Counted from the first letter of the stretch, positions 12,564 to 23,840 are shown. The stretch: DNA of 64,000 bases from Lentinula raphanica (GCA_027919835.1 JANVFP010000001.1:1240001-1304000), one strand, 5' to 3'. Numbers and translations: made by a program. Notes: generated by a model not told the origin, from the letters alone.

Positions 12564-14771
12564 ATGACTCTAGACTTGAAGACACGGGAGGAGGTGAGCT
12601 AGTCAAGACTTTACGACTTTACTGATGTCTGTTTCGGTTGATTAGCGTGTCTGAATCGTCATTTATAGATCACTCAATCTCACATTCATGAACAGCTCCA
12701 CGCAATTATCATTGGAGGGAGTATCACCGGTCTCTCTGCTGCGATTGCTCTACAACGTGCAGGCCATCGAACGACCGTGCTCGAGAAGGACGCGACGATT
12801 GATGTAGTAAGTTTTCATCTGACCTTTGTTCATGGACACTCCAAAGACAAACCATATATAAATAAATATCTTGACAGGAATTCGACAGCGGCTGCAGAAT
12901 TGCGCCTAACCTATACAAAATACTACGTGAATGGAACCTCGAAACTGAGCTCAAGAAGGTATCATCAAGGCCGGAAACGATCAATTTGCTCTCTTATGAC
13001 AGCGGATCATATCTTGGGAGTATTGCCTGGGACCAAGAAATTCTCAAGGAAACAAATGGAGAGTTTGGTTTGATTAGTGTACGTGTTCACTTCAACTCGA
13101 AGGGTTCTCATGTTGTTATCTCTCAGCTCGTTTTTCGACTCCTTCATAGTTTGTGACTGACCTCCTCCCCCCCTTCTTTCCATTGAATAGTATTCTGCTT
13201 TACGAGCACTGCTTTATCGTGAAGCAATTTCTCAGGGTGCATGTGTGCGATTCAACGCCAAAGTATTGGCTTTGGAATGCCACGCCAACTCGCCATCTGT
13301 TACGCTACAAAGTGGAGATGTCGTTAGTGCAGACCTCCTGATTGGAGCAGATGGCGTTAACGGTATAACTCGGGAGTACATCACCACTCACGGTCCCCCT
13401 CCAAATGCTCAACATATATCCAAGAAGGAGGTCACATATGAGGGGACTGGCAATGCAAGTGCGAGGATCAAGAACCCCAAAGTCGAAATGTTCAAGTATA
13501 TCGCTCTTTCTCTCTATGCCAATCATGAACTGGCTTACTTACAAGGGCATACGCTGTGATAGCATGTCTATACCCAAAGAATCGATTCTCAATGATCCAC
13601 AACTCGCATATCTCTTGGATCGAAGAGAGAACGTATGTGTTCTTTATCGATATTTTCAATCGTAACATTGACGAACACCGTTTTTCAGGATATATTCGTC
13701 TGGCTTGGCCATGAACATTCCGCCGTTGGGTTTCCTAATGTGAGACAGATATCATGTTCATTCAAGTTAGGGTCCTTTTGGGTTCACAAAATTGACACAC
13801 CATGCTAGGGCCAGAGCAATGATTTCTCTCTATGTGTCTACCGACTCGAATCTATGCAGGGTGACCTTTGGAGCTCTTTGCACGGGGCAGAGCCAAGGTA
13901 CGCACATAGTACACTTCATCTATATCATATGGACTCGGTATTGATCCTCTTCAGCCTCCTGAGACTATCCCACTTAGCCTCTAGAACGTCTCCGAAACCA
14001 GTGTTCGCACCTCTTGCACACGAAGATGTGTTAGATACCTGGACCGACGGAAGACTAGTGGTCATAGGAGAGGCCGCGCATCCATTGCCAGTAAGATTTC
14101 GTTCTCAAAACCTACTCATCCAGACTTCTGACTTGAAACACCAGCCCGGCTCTGTGCAATCCTGTGCTCTATCCGTCGAAGACGGCGTCGTCTTAGCCAA
14201 ACTACTCTCTCCCCGATCTTCCAGCAGTCAATATCCTAGTCCAGTCCATCTCCGTCCATACATTCCCACCCTCCTCGCCGCCTTCCAATCCGTTCGGTAC
14301 CCGCATTGCGCTTCCGTGCAGACTAGAGAAGTGGGGATTATACACTATATGACGATGCCGGGAGCCAGTGGGGCAGAGCGAGATGTGAGGGAGCAAGGGA
14401 TGCGTGCGAGGAGGGATACGATGGAGATCACTGTGGTCCAAGTACCGCTGGAAATTGCGGATTGTTTTCCATCCGAATTTGACCATAATAGTGTGGGTGC
14501 GGAGAGGCACTCTGGCGAAGGCGGCCAGACTCTATACAATCTTGCCACAGCTTGCGATTCAAGTCTCGGGATGAATATGGGTGGAAGCATGGATCTCTTG
14601 TCGTACTGGGTGGAAATTGCTGAGGTGTTTGGTTACGAAGCCGAAGACGAGGCAGAGGAGTGGTGGGTTACTTGGGGAAGGTACCAGATCACTGGTGGGA
14701 CAGAGGTTTTTGTGACTGAGATTGTGGACGACTGGAGTGTGTGTGATGATTCTGAAATCTTGACGTATTGA
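12564..14771 (+). CDS. FAD-dependent monooxygenase (salicylate/6-hydroxynicotinate hydroxylase-like)
   Basis: Group A flavoprotein monooxygenase. The first exon is probably 12564-12593 (MTLDLKTREE), spliced to HAIIIGGSITGLSAAIALQ, the dinucleotide-binding fingerprint followed by an acidic residue in TVLEKD. The next exon gives DSGCRIAPNLYKIL. The GADG motif, DLLIGADGVNG, lies at about 13340, and the second FAD motif, VIGEAAHPLP, at about 14070 with Glu in place of the common Asp. The C-terminal 200 residues are poorly conserved and end at 14771. Such enzymes hydroxylate or decarboxylate-hydroxylate aromatic rings using NAD(P)H; the substrate here is unknown. Several exon edges between 13560 and 14050 are uncertain, and the VWLGHEHSAVGFP stretch lies in a different frame from its neighbours and must be joined by splicing. 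Confidence 0.82.
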
Positions 14772-15346
14772 CCTTTGGGATATATGGATCCACATAGGAT
14801 TCCAGTGCGTCTTTGAAGCGCAGATTCTTTTTCATGATTTTCTTGGTATAATGTTACTGTAGCGTCCGCCGTCCATTGGGGTTCTTACAGAGGATTTTGA
14901 CTGACCGAATCACCTATATTCTCGAATGGGCTTGAAAAAATACACGAGCGGATGACAAGCATAGTACTTGCTCGATAATTGCGACTAAGGAAGTAGAAAT
15001 CCAGGAGCAGCGATGTGTCCTTGTTGAAATGTTGAACGAGAGCCATAGTACATACAAAACATAGCTTTGAATGTCGTAATGGGGTTCGTGGAAAACCATC
15101 ACTCTGAGGCTGTAAAGAATACAAAACACCAACGTTGTGCACGACTGTCACCATCGATATACTTCAACTTGGATCAAGTTCCAAGATCGTTACAGTGGTG
15201 CACACCGAAGATGGAGCAGAACCAGGCGAGTAGCAATGTAGCATGAATAAGTACTAAACAAATCGATAACCATATTTCACCATGACATTACATAGGATGG
15301 TAGATAACTCATTCTAATCCGCAATCTGAGTCTCACTACATTTGTC
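14772..15346. other. Intergenic region before the RGG-rich gene
   Basis: No supported gene. A 5' exon of the downstream RGG-rich gene could lie here, because that gene lacks a clear in-frame ATG; one candidate ATG is at about 15211 (MEQNQ), but no convincing donor follows it. Confidence 0.35.
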
Positions 15347-16273
15347 TTGTGCTGGCAATTGATAGATACAGCGGCAACTGGCACGGGCGTAGGACCAGAA
15401 CCAGGAAATGTAAGGGGTAACAGGGCCAATAGAAGAGGACGAGCTGATGGCGGCCGCGCAACACGAAGTAGAGGGAGAGGTCAACGAGGTGCTCGAGCTC
15501 GAGCTCGAGGACAAGGCCAAGACAATGGTAGAGACGCTGGAAGAGGCAGAGGTAGAGGGAGGGGCGCCGCTACCGGAAGTGCTGGTCAGCCTGGACGAGG
15601 AAGAGGCGAGGGAACATCCACAGGTAGAGGTCAAGGCAGAGGGCAAGGCAGAGGTCAAACTCCTGGTGGAGGTAATGGTGGAGGTGGAGGAGGCAATGGA
15701 GGAGGAGGAAACGGCAATGGAGGAGGTAATGGAGGAGGAGGTAACGGAGGAGGTAATGGAGGAGGAGGTAACGGAGGAGGTAATGGATATGAAGGAGATG
15801 ATAATGGAGGCGGTGGAGGTAGAAATGGAGGTGGAAATGGAGGTGGTGGAGGTGGAAATGGAGGTGGTGGAAATGGAGATGGTGGTGGTGGCGGTGGTGG
15901 CGGCGGTGGCGGAGGCGGAGGCGGTGGAGGTAGAGGCAGAGGAGGAAGAGGCAGGGGTCGAGGTCGAGGTCGAGGTAGGGGTAGAGGTAACAGAAGAGGT
16001 GGAGGAGGTAACAGAGGAGACTCCTCGGACAGCGATAACGGGAATCGCAACCGAGGAATTGGATATAACTCCTATGGTGGTATGCAATTTTCAACTCAAC
16101 TCAGAACACAACATATGTACATACATTGATCAAACTCTGTAGGTCGGTCGGGAATCTTTGGCGTCACACTGTCTGGAAGGACGATTTATGATTGGGAAGT
16201 TAGCGGAGAGTTTGCGGATTACTACGACCCTGTGCTTGGATTCACCCCTTCAGACTACGATAGAAGCGATTGA
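15347..16273 (+). CDS. RGG/glycine-asparagine-rich low-complexity protein, 5' end unresolved
   Basis: A long frame is dominated by RGR/GRG repeats (about 15390-15650 and 15930-16010) flanking a GGGNGGGN tract. RGG boxes bind RNA and drive phase separation in fibrillarin-like and nucleolar proteins. A GTATGC...TAG intron (16080-16142, 63 bp) joins NSYGG to a non-repetitive last exon (16143-16273) ending in YYDPVLGFTPSDYDRSD, which supports a real gene in this frame. There is no good ATG: the coordinate given is the upstream limit of the open frame, and the true start is probably an upstream exon spliced to the AG at 15364-15365. Five other frames are also open over the repeat, as expected for purine-rich low-complexity DNA. 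No catalytic domain is visible. Confidence 0.55.
15655..15960. repeat. Low-complexity GGAGGN tandem repeat
   Basis: The plus strand is almost free of C and built of GGAGGAGGT-AAY units, including two near-identical neighbouring 27 bp units at about 15720-15785, then GGTGGC-type units. It encodes GGGN repeats on the plus strand and proline runs on the minus strand. The strong purine asymmetry could support triplex or G-quadruplex structure. Confidence 0.85.
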
Positions 16274-16428
16274 ATCAAGTCAAAAAGAAAAGAGAAAATG
16301 TGTAACAGTTTGTATGATCGTTCGATTCACCCAACTTGTAACAACTTGCTCTCCGAGGCTGAAATTACCTTGTACCAATATATACTCTGTATGTGCTCAA
16401 ATACGACCGGTCTTCCTCCTTGGCTGAA

Positions 16429-18298
16429 TCAAGGCCGATTAAGAAACGACACCTGCCCCGGAATCTCTATCCGTCCATGAAGATCAGGGTGTAACCCAAT
16501 CCACGCTTTCCCATCCGTCCCTCCAAGTCGAATCAACCCTATCGCTTCTGCTTTATTAGCAAAATCTTTGAATCTCACACACTCCGCGCGTTTATAGATC
16601 AGTGGGTCCATTTTGACCAGGGCGAGTGATAGTACGGATCGTAGAGGATGTGGTATACCTCGAAGCCTAAGTTTCTCGAGGTGTTGGACGAGAAGCAGGA
16701 AGTGCGGGGGATGACTTTGGGAAGTGATGCTGGCACGGATGAAGGCTCAGGCAACTTGGAACGAAAGGTGGGCAATGGAAAAGCACCAGGTGTGGTGTGG
16801 GCCGGGATAGGAGTAGACAGACCATTTTCGATCACATCGCGGGTGGAGTCTGGTTGTTCAACCTGGACGTGGCGCGAAGATCCTGCATGATAGGCGTTGT
16901 TGTTCTCAATACCTCCGGATCCAGTAGTAAATGATGGCACACAATTATCTACTATGGGCGACAATGGGACTGGCAAAGTCTGAGGATTGAATTGCCTAGG
17001 TAAAGGATGATTGGTATTGCTAGACTGCAGGGTGTTGGCGTTTGACACCGGCCGCATTGTCGTTGTGGCGAAGAAGTATGGCTCCGCACTGCGAGATCTC
17101 GATGGCGAGGAATGAAGTGATGAACCAGGCAAGAAATTTCTAGAACCAACTTCCGAGGGTCCTACCATTGAATCTGCAGCATCCTGTTTCGATAACATGG
17201 AGTTTGGCGCTCCAGAAATTGCATGCGGATTGCTATCTGGGAACTTTGGAACATCGCTCACTTCGTTGAAGGACCACTCATACGGAAGATCTCTCCGCAC
17301 TGTCTCGTTGGAATCAGAATATCCTGGTGGGCTCTTGTCCGCGGCAGCACGCATGTGGCTGTAGCGGTTATTGTGGGATTTCGTCGGAGAACTCGGGGGT
17401 AGTACATTACTATAAGGGAGCGGATATTCAAGGCGAGCAGTAGTAGTATCAGCCAAAGCACGCGATTGCAGAGGTTTCGATTCCTTCTTGCACGAGTCTC
17501 CGGATCGAACGTTTTGGGAATAGGGGGTGCCACCATTGAAAGCACCGGCTGGTGTGCCAAATGCCGTGCAACGAGGTGCATTAGAAGGCCCGTAAGAGTT
17601 CTTCGCAGCCACAGTGCATGTGGCGTCGTTATTAGAATGACTAGATTGATCTCGAGTATGCTGATTAAAGTTGGGGGTGGGGCGGTATTTTCCAGCCCCT
17701 GTCAGAATCTTCTCGTCCCAGTCGAAAAAGGTCGAGGTTTGGGCACGAAGACTGGCATGGATAGTCGAAGGTGCGACGACGACGATGTTGTACTTCCTCA
17801 GTTGCAGGGTGGACAACGCATAAGCAAAGTCTCTGTCTCCGGAGATAAGCATAATTGTGACGGTAGCGGGACCGGATGGGTTGTCCATCGCGAAAGCAAG
17901 CATATCCACTAGATTCGACGAGTCATATTTGAGCTAGGCTTTTGTTCGGGGATGAGTAGAATGAGTACCTATAATCATCTGGTCTGCCACATTTTTAAAT
18001 TTGTTATGAGGACAATCCGTGATACTGACGCCAGAGGACTGAAGCTCAGATCGCAGAGCAAAAGACCGAGAGGAATTCATTGTTTGCTCTGAGAGCTGGG
18101 TGTAAGCTTTCAAGAGCTTGATACTCCCGAACTCATGGGCAAGACTACGAATTTGTTTGACGACGTCGTATCCACTCAGATTACTCGGCACAGAACAATT
18201 CTCTATGAAAATTCTGTTGAACTACAGAAGAGAGTACGAAAAACAGAAGGCGTACCATAGTCCCAGAAAATTGCAATGTGAGCCTCCTGAGGTTTCAT
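16429..18298 (-). CDS. NYN-domain protein with C-terminal LOTUS-like segment, copy 1 (likely frameshifted)
   Basis: The start at 18298 (MKPQEAHIAIFWDY) is spliced to ENC, giving the canonical NYN motif IFWDYENC. The rest of the PIN-like fold follows: ADQMII joined to VDMLAFAMDN and LISGDRDFAYAL, which supply the conserved acidic residues of a predicted metal-dependent RNase, as in MARF1/limkain b1. A long Ser/Pro-rich linker of about 300 residues leads to a C-terminal segment (HFLLLVQHLEKLRL, YKRAECVRFKDF, LIRLGG, WIGLHP) resembling the OST-HTH/LOTUS RNA-binding fold. Near 16713 the frame breaks: compared with copy 2, one base is missing beside a CCCCC run, so the natural frame stops at 16599 before completing the last domain. 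It may be a sequencing error or real truncation. It converges with the RGG-rich gene 155 bp away. Confidence 0.78.
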
Positions 18299-19379
18299 TG
18301 TGTGTCGCAGAGAAGAACAAGGAAAGGAGTTAGGAGCAAAAAAAGAGCTATAAGGCAGTAGTGGCTCGATGATTACGTGTAATTTGCAATTAAAGTATTG
18401 TTCACTGGCAGTGGTTAAGCAGGTGAACAACCTTCGGAAAGCTACTACCTTCTTAGATACATACATACTCAGACGGCAACCAACTAAGCTGAGAAGTAGT
18501 AAAACTTCCTTTTACGTCGACGAGAACACATGGCGTCCTGTTCACGCGTACCGCGACAACCATCCAGCAAAGCCCACTTGATAAACATGAAGCGCCAAAT
18601 ACTAGCCGCCCTTTTCCAACGTCACGAAAGAAAACGATGTCTTGAGATAATCAAGGCCCGATATGTCTGGAGGATGACTTCATGTGGCAAGACTGGCAGC
18701 AGCAGAATCCTCATCTGATCTTCGTTTCTCAGTGTCCGAGTCCAGAAACCGCACTTTCGACGACTTGTCAATGACGCCGTTAGTCAGACCAATAGCAGAG
18801 AGCTCTGTGGTCGTATATGAAAGACAGAAGATTGTAGGAGTCCGTTCCTGAACTCAGCTGATTCCAAGATGCGTTGGATGAGCAAGAGACGTGCCACATG
18901 AGGTGCGAAGGGCCAAGCTGTCTATACGACGAAATGCGAAGCAGACATTCTTGAGCTTGAGTTGAGGTTGGCCCTTCTAGCAGAAAGACGCGCGAGGAAT
19001 GTAATTGGTGCAAAAGGAATGGAAAGCCAAGGGGATGGAGAAAGTTGAACGCGCCTCGCGGCCAGTTCCACAAAGTGCGGTTCGTTGATTCTCACTAGAT
19101 TCTTGCTCGGCCCACCAAAATGGCGTCGTTGATAAGGTCAATGGGGAGCAATTCAAACTGTGTTCTTCGAGGTTGCAAACAAGAGTCAGACAAGAGAAGA
19201 GACGCCTACGCGTTCAAAGTTTAAGTTGAATTCAGTCCGCACCTGTGATTCGTCATCGCCCGTGACCTGCCAGGTTAGGGCTAGGGTTCTCACGCGCTAG
19301 GCGCGTTCGGGACGGGTTGGTTAGGACCGTTAGGTTACTTCGACTCGTTCCATTACAGAATCTGCCTTTTGGAGACAAT
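18299..19379. other. Intergenic region upstream of NYN copy 1
   Basis: The first 150 bp or so resemble the sequence upstream of NYN copy 2 (shared TTACGTGTAA and a following GTATTGTT stretch), so the promoter was duplicated with the gene. The remaining 900 bp has no supported gene. Confidence 0.4.
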
Positions 19380-19622
19380 GAATTCCTTCCACCTCCTGTT
19401 AACAGCTCCTTGCGCTAGCTATCAAGACAACCACAGAGATATTTGTGACTATAGCAAGTACATACTCCAATACCCAAAACAAAACTACAACTACCGAAGA
19501 CCTCCAAGAAAACTGTCAGGCTATTTGGACGGTATCCGACTCGTAATACTCAACAGTAGAGGCTGTAAGATCGTCTGTCATTCTTTGTTTATCAGGTCTT
19601 GACTCTTGACGGAAACTTACAA
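19380..19622 (-). pseudogene. Relic of the small secreted-protein family (3' exon only)
   Basis: This segment aligns with the 3' exon and 3' flank of the intact gene at 21844-22653. Shared stretches include TATCCGACTCGTAATAC, CAGAGGCT/TAGAGGCT, TTATCAGG...CTTGACTC/CCTCACGAGTC and ACGGAAACTT in the same order; the downstream GCAACCACAGA-type sequence also matches. No long frame survives and the 5' exons are absent: the relic stops about 90 bp before the 3' end of NYN copy 2. It therefore marks a duplication breakpoint. Confidence 0.65.
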
Positions 19623-19710
19623 GCTGCAATGGTTAGTTACAGAAACAGAAAAGTCATGGGTGACATACTGACGTAATTCTTCTCTAGCTTTCCTCACCTG
19701 TTCCTCACTA

Positions 19711-21516
19711 TCAAGGCCGTTTATAAAAGGCAACCTGTTCTGGAACCTCTATCCGTCCATGAAGATCAGGGTGCAACACAATCCACACTTTCCCACCTGC
19801 CCCTCCAAGTTGTATCAACCCCATCTCCTCTGCCTTGTGAACAAAATCTTTGAATTTCGCGCACTCTGCGCGTTTATAGATCAGTGAATCCATTTGGATT
19901 AGAGCCAGGGATACAACAGATCTTAAAGGATATAATATCCCTTGAAGCCGAAGGTTCTCAAGATGTTGGACGAGAAGCAGGAAGTGCTGCGGGATGTCAT
20001 CGGGATGTGGTGCTGGTCTGCGTGATGGCTCGTGCATATTGGGATGAAAGGGAAGAGCAGGAGGAACACTGGCAGTTGCGGTGTTCGAGATAGGGAGAGG
20101 CAGACCAGGTTCAATCGAAGAGACTGGATCCCGAGATGATTCTGGTTCCTCGGCTTGGATGTGATGCGAGGATCCATCATGGAAGACATGACCATTCTCA
20201 ACAATTCCAGTAGTAGACGGCCCATGATTATCTACTATGGATGAAGATGGAATTGGCAATATCTGAGAATTTGTTTGCATTGGTAATTGAGGATAATCAA
20301 AACTACTAGGCTGCTGGGGAGTGACGCTCAACGCGAACCGCGTTGGGGCGGATATATATGGTTCCGCACTGCGGGGTCTTGGGGTGAAGAATGAAGTGAT
20401 GAGGTAGGCAAGAAAACTGTAGGACCAACTTCTGATGGTCCAGCTACTGAGTCTGCGGTGTGTTGTTTCGGTCGACCAAAGGCTTTCGTTGATCCAGGAG
20501 AAAGTGGCTGAGTTGATGGAGAAGAGGTACGTTCATCATCATAATGATCACTACGATCACTACGATCAATGACAATTGGAAATCGGTCGAAATTCGGACG
20601 TGCCAGTGGCTCGGATGACAGATGTGATGTCTGTGTCTGTGTATAATTTGCCACACGCGGAATGTTATATCCTGGTAGGCTCTTGGAGTTCACAGCAGCA
20701 TTGCGCACTTGGCTGTAACGGTTATTGTGAATTTTCGTTGGAGAGCCTGGAGGTAGTACATGATAAGGGAGGGGATGTTCACTGGGGCGAGCATTGGGAC
20801 CGGGACTGAAAGCAGTAGTATCCGCCACAGCACCGTATAAGTGGGAAGGGTTTGAATCCAAATTCTTGTACGAGTTTCCAGCCCATTGATTGTTTGGGAG
20901 AGTCAGAATCTTCTCGTCCCAGTCGAATAAGGTGGAAGTTTGGGCACGAAGGCTGGCATGGATGGTCGAACGTGCCACAACGACGACGTTGTACTTCCTC
21001 AGTTGAAGGATAGACAAGGCATAAGCAAAGTCTCTGTCTCCGGAGATGAGCATAATTGTTGTGTTAGCAGGATTAAATGAGTTGTCTATCGCGAAAGCAA
21101 GTATGTCCACTGGATTAAGACGAGTTATAATTGAGCTACAGGTTTATGTTCAAGCATGATTTCAGAAGGGGTACCTATGATGGTTTGGTTCGCCACATTT
21201 TTGTATCTGCTATGGGAACAGTCGGTGATACTAACACCAGAGGATTGAAGCTCAGATCGCGGAACGACAGTCCGAAAAGAATTCACTGTTTGCTCTGAGA
21301 ACCGGTTGTAAGCTTTGAAGAGCTTGATACTCCCAAACTCATGAGCAAGATTACGGATCTGTTTGACGATGTCGTATCCATTTGAATTAGGCGGCACAGG
21401 ACAATCCTCTGTGAAGGATATGTTTAGAACTGTAGAGAATATATTGTACGAGTAGTAGGAAGCGTACCATAGTCCCAGAAAATTGCGATGTGTGCTTCTT
21501 GGGCCTGAGGTTTCAT
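19711..21516 (-). CDS. NYN-domain protein with C-terminal LOTUS-like segment, copy 2
   Basis: Paralogue of the gene at 16429-18298 with the same exon plan: start at 21516 (MKPQAQEAHIAIFWDY) spliced to EDCP, then VKQIRNLAHEFGSIKLFKAY, a second intron, VDILAFAIDN and LISGDRDFAYAL. The predicted catalytic acidic residues of the NYN/PIN fold are present. The linker is Ser/Pro/Asn-rich. The C-terminal LOTUS-like part (QHFLLLVQHLENLRL, YKRAECAKFKDF, LIQLGG) is intact up to the stop at 19711. A one-base deletion relative to copy 1, beside a CCCC run near 20390, shifts the linker frame; a 62 bp GTGCGG...CCCCAG intron would also restore it, though its donor is weak. These proteins are predicted RNA nucleases; no target can be inferred. 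Confidence 0.8.
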
Positions 21517-21843
21517 TTTGAGAGTTCGCAACAAGGTAAGCAGGATGTAGCAAGGAAGGAGCTTAGGCAGTAGAGGGTCGATATTTACGTGTAACTCTTA
21601 GTCAGATGTATTGTTTGCTTGTGGATGAGTAGATGAACAGCTCTCGAAAAGTACCAGAGCAAGCTGTGGGGGTCAGAAGCAAGGACATGTTGCATGACCG
21701 ATTATCGATTAACTCGAGATTACAAGCACGTGGCATTAGCTAATCTCGAATGCTTTCTATCTGCACCGAATCGCAATGGCGAACCGAACCTCCACCATTT
21801 GTATGAATTCAAAAATTCTTCTCCCTCTCTACAGCTCTTTACG
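21517..21843. other. Intergenic region between NYN copy 2 and the secreted-protein array
   Basis: It contains the NYN copy 2 promoter (shares TTTACGTGTAA with copy 1) and the 3' flank of the first array gene. No gene is supported. Confidence 0.4.
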
Positions 21844-22653
21844 CTAGATCATCAGGGCAACCACAGAAATACTCGCGACCAAAGCTATCGAACGGCGTAC
21901 ACGTACCGATACTGCCCTATTTGTGGAACTGCTCGTGCTGGCAGTTGCCGTGGATGAGACAGAGACCTCGAAAGTCGTCAAGGGAATGACCGATCCAGTC
22001 CAAACGCTAGTCGAAGTGCTGGTGTCGTTGTTGTCGTCGAAAAGAACTTCCTGTGTACATGCCCCAGTGCTCGAACCGAAACTGCAGCTACCAATGATCA
22101 CTGGAAAAACTGCGCCATCTGGAAGAGTATCCGACTCGTAATACCCGAACGCAGAGGCTCCGACCGTGTATTCGTCTATAGCATTCCGTGTTATCAGGCC
22201 CTGTCCTCACGAGTCACGGAAACTTGGTCACTCACAATGCTCAATCACAGGGTCAGATAAAGTCGAGGGAGTCCATATTGTTGTGATAGATCCGTTCACA
22301 GACTCATATTCCCCTTGAAACACTACATGATAGATATCATCTTCACCATATGCAGTCATGGTTACTCCGTCGACGATGGTCGTCCCCAGAACGCTGTAGG
22401 AAGTCACTGGGGCAGGCGTGGCAGGCGGCAGGGATACTTCCGTCCGGGTGGTTGTAGTAGAAGTTTGGACGCCAAAGAGAGTGACTGTCCTGGTTGCTGG
22501 TATAGCATGGACGCTTAGTACAGGAAACATGGACAATTCAGCGGCTAGCAGTGAACCTACACACACAGGGTTCTCAGATTCCTTTTCAACGTCCGAAACC
22601 CTGCTTCACTTACCTGTCAACCCCCATAACACCGAACGGAAGTGGAACATCAT
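21844..22653 (-). CDS. Small secreted, probably GPI-anchored protein, array copy I
   Basis: I do not recognise the family. Three exons: exon 1 (start 22653, MMFHFRSVLWGL) and the first part of exon 2 form a signal peptide ending near SVHA. The mature part begins IPATRTVTLFG, followed by a Thr/Pro-rich stretch, then GTTIVDGVTMTAYGED. The last exon carries a Cys pair (GSCSFGSSTGACT) and the family block SVWTGSVIPLTTFEVSVSST. A Ser/Thr-rich run and a hydrophobic C-terminus (ALVASISVVALMI) follow, fitting GPI attachment or a membrane anchor. It heads a tandem array of paralogues to the right. There is no known catalytic motif, so it is likely a cell-surface structural or interaction protein. Confidence 0.75.
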
Positions 22654-23011
22654 GCAGAGGTCGATGATGTAGGACGCCAACGACAAGTCACCAAGAGCAT
22701 AGGATGATGGGGAACGGGATTGTTTTAAAAGCTGTCGAGTCTGCAAAACAGAATTGCTGGGAAATATATATCAGAATCACTGTTCAGGTACGTCTTCTCA
22801 AACCAAAATCTATTCTATCGCTGGACCAATGAATACATAGCACGCAGGCTACAACTCTGAATCACGCCAAGAACTCGAGGTTTTTCAATGAACTCACTGA
22901 GACTGAGTGTAATAACTCAAGGGATTCGGGAACACCGAGCAAGGTACCATATGGTGAGCAACACATTTGTCCTTGACAGCGTTACAGTGTACACTCTCCG
23001 AACATAATTTT
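22654..23011. other. Intergenic spacer in the secreted-protein array
   Basis: Much of this spacer (about 22755-22990) is repeated at about 24455-24680, including AGAATCACTGTTCAGGTAC versus AGAATTACTATTCAGGTAC. It holds the promoter of copy I and the 3' flank of copy II. Confidence 0.5.
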
Positions 23012-23840
23012 CTAGATGGCAATAATCACGAGTAATTCGAACACGACAACAACGCTGATACCCGCAAGTAGACCGACCATTTGGCTCCCCTTCAAAGATT
23101 GTGCAGCATTTGTAGAGCTGCTGGAACCCGTCTCCGTGGCCGAAACAGAGACTTCGATAGTCTGAAATGGAACGACTGACCCGGTCCAACTGGTCGTTTG
23201 GGTCGACAGGCCGCTGAACCAGTACACTTCTGTACACGCTCCTGTACTAGAATCAAAATTGCAGCTCTGGACAACAACTGGCGCGATTGCGAGATCAGCC
23301 GATTGCGAAAATGCAATGGCACTAGCGCCAACTGCGTAGATATCTACCGTAGTGGAACGTCGGGGGTAAGATCAGGCCATGAAGCTCTCCTCAGATGAAT
23401 CACTCACCATGCTCTGTCACAGGAGTTGAATAGGTTCCAGTTGACCACGATATCGACGTTCCATTCCCCACACCCTGACCTTCAAAAAACTCGCTATAGA
23501 CGAAATCTTCACCGTATACAGTCATGACGTTTCCGTCACTCGTGGTCGTCCCCACGACACTGGCTGAAGTCGATGGTGTAGGTGTGGATGGCGGCTGAGG
23601 TACACTAGGCTCGGACATCGGATTTGAAAACTGGGCATGGGATAAGATCACTGTCCTAGTTGCTGGTATTGCACGGACATCGACCGGAAGTGCTGACATT
23701 GCTGCCAGAAATACACCTGCTCATTGACATCCTTCAACATACAGATCCACAAATTGCACTCCATTTCACCCACCTGCAATCCCGAAGGAGGCTCTGCATA
23801 AACTGAACATTGCGAATGACTCGTAGAGCACCAATCATCA
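22740..23840. repeat. Duplicated unit, left copy (copy I promoter plus copy II)
   Basis: Matches 24440-25470 in order and orientation, spacers included. Together with copy I and relic III this shows tandem duplication of a two-gene unit. Confidence 0.65.
23012..23810 (-). CDS. Small secreted, probably GPI-anchored protein, array copy II
   Basis: Same unknown family and exon plan as copy I. Exon 1 starts at 23810 (MFSLCRASFGIAG) and with FLAAMSALPVDVRA forms the signal peptide. Mature motifs are IPATRTVILS, GTTTSDGNVMTVYGED, SWSTGTYSTPVTEHGE and, in the last exon, QTTSWTGSVVPFQTIEVSVSAT. A Ser/Asn-rich spacer and a hydrophobic tail (VGLLAGISVVVVFELLVIIAI) end the protein. It is closest to copy IV, with which it shares both flanks as well as coding sequence, showing recent duplication of a larger unit. 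Confidence 0.75.

Noticed and set aside
15314..16094. Long minus-strand frames (Ser/Thr-rich, His/Leu-rich and proline-rich) over the GGAGGN repeat
   Set aside because: They are products of low-complexity purine-rich DNA; only the plus-strand RGG frame splices to a unique tail.
18780..19073. 97-codon minus-strand frame upstream of NYN copy 1
   Set aside because: No similarity and no equivalent near NYN copy 2.
19275..19287. TTAGGGCTAGGG resembling a telomere repeat
   Set aside because: Only one and a half units; common by chance and not an array.
22917..23331. Arg-rich alternative frames over array copy II
   Set aside because: Shadow frames of the secreted-protein exon; the WTGSVVPF frame is the one conserved among paralogues.
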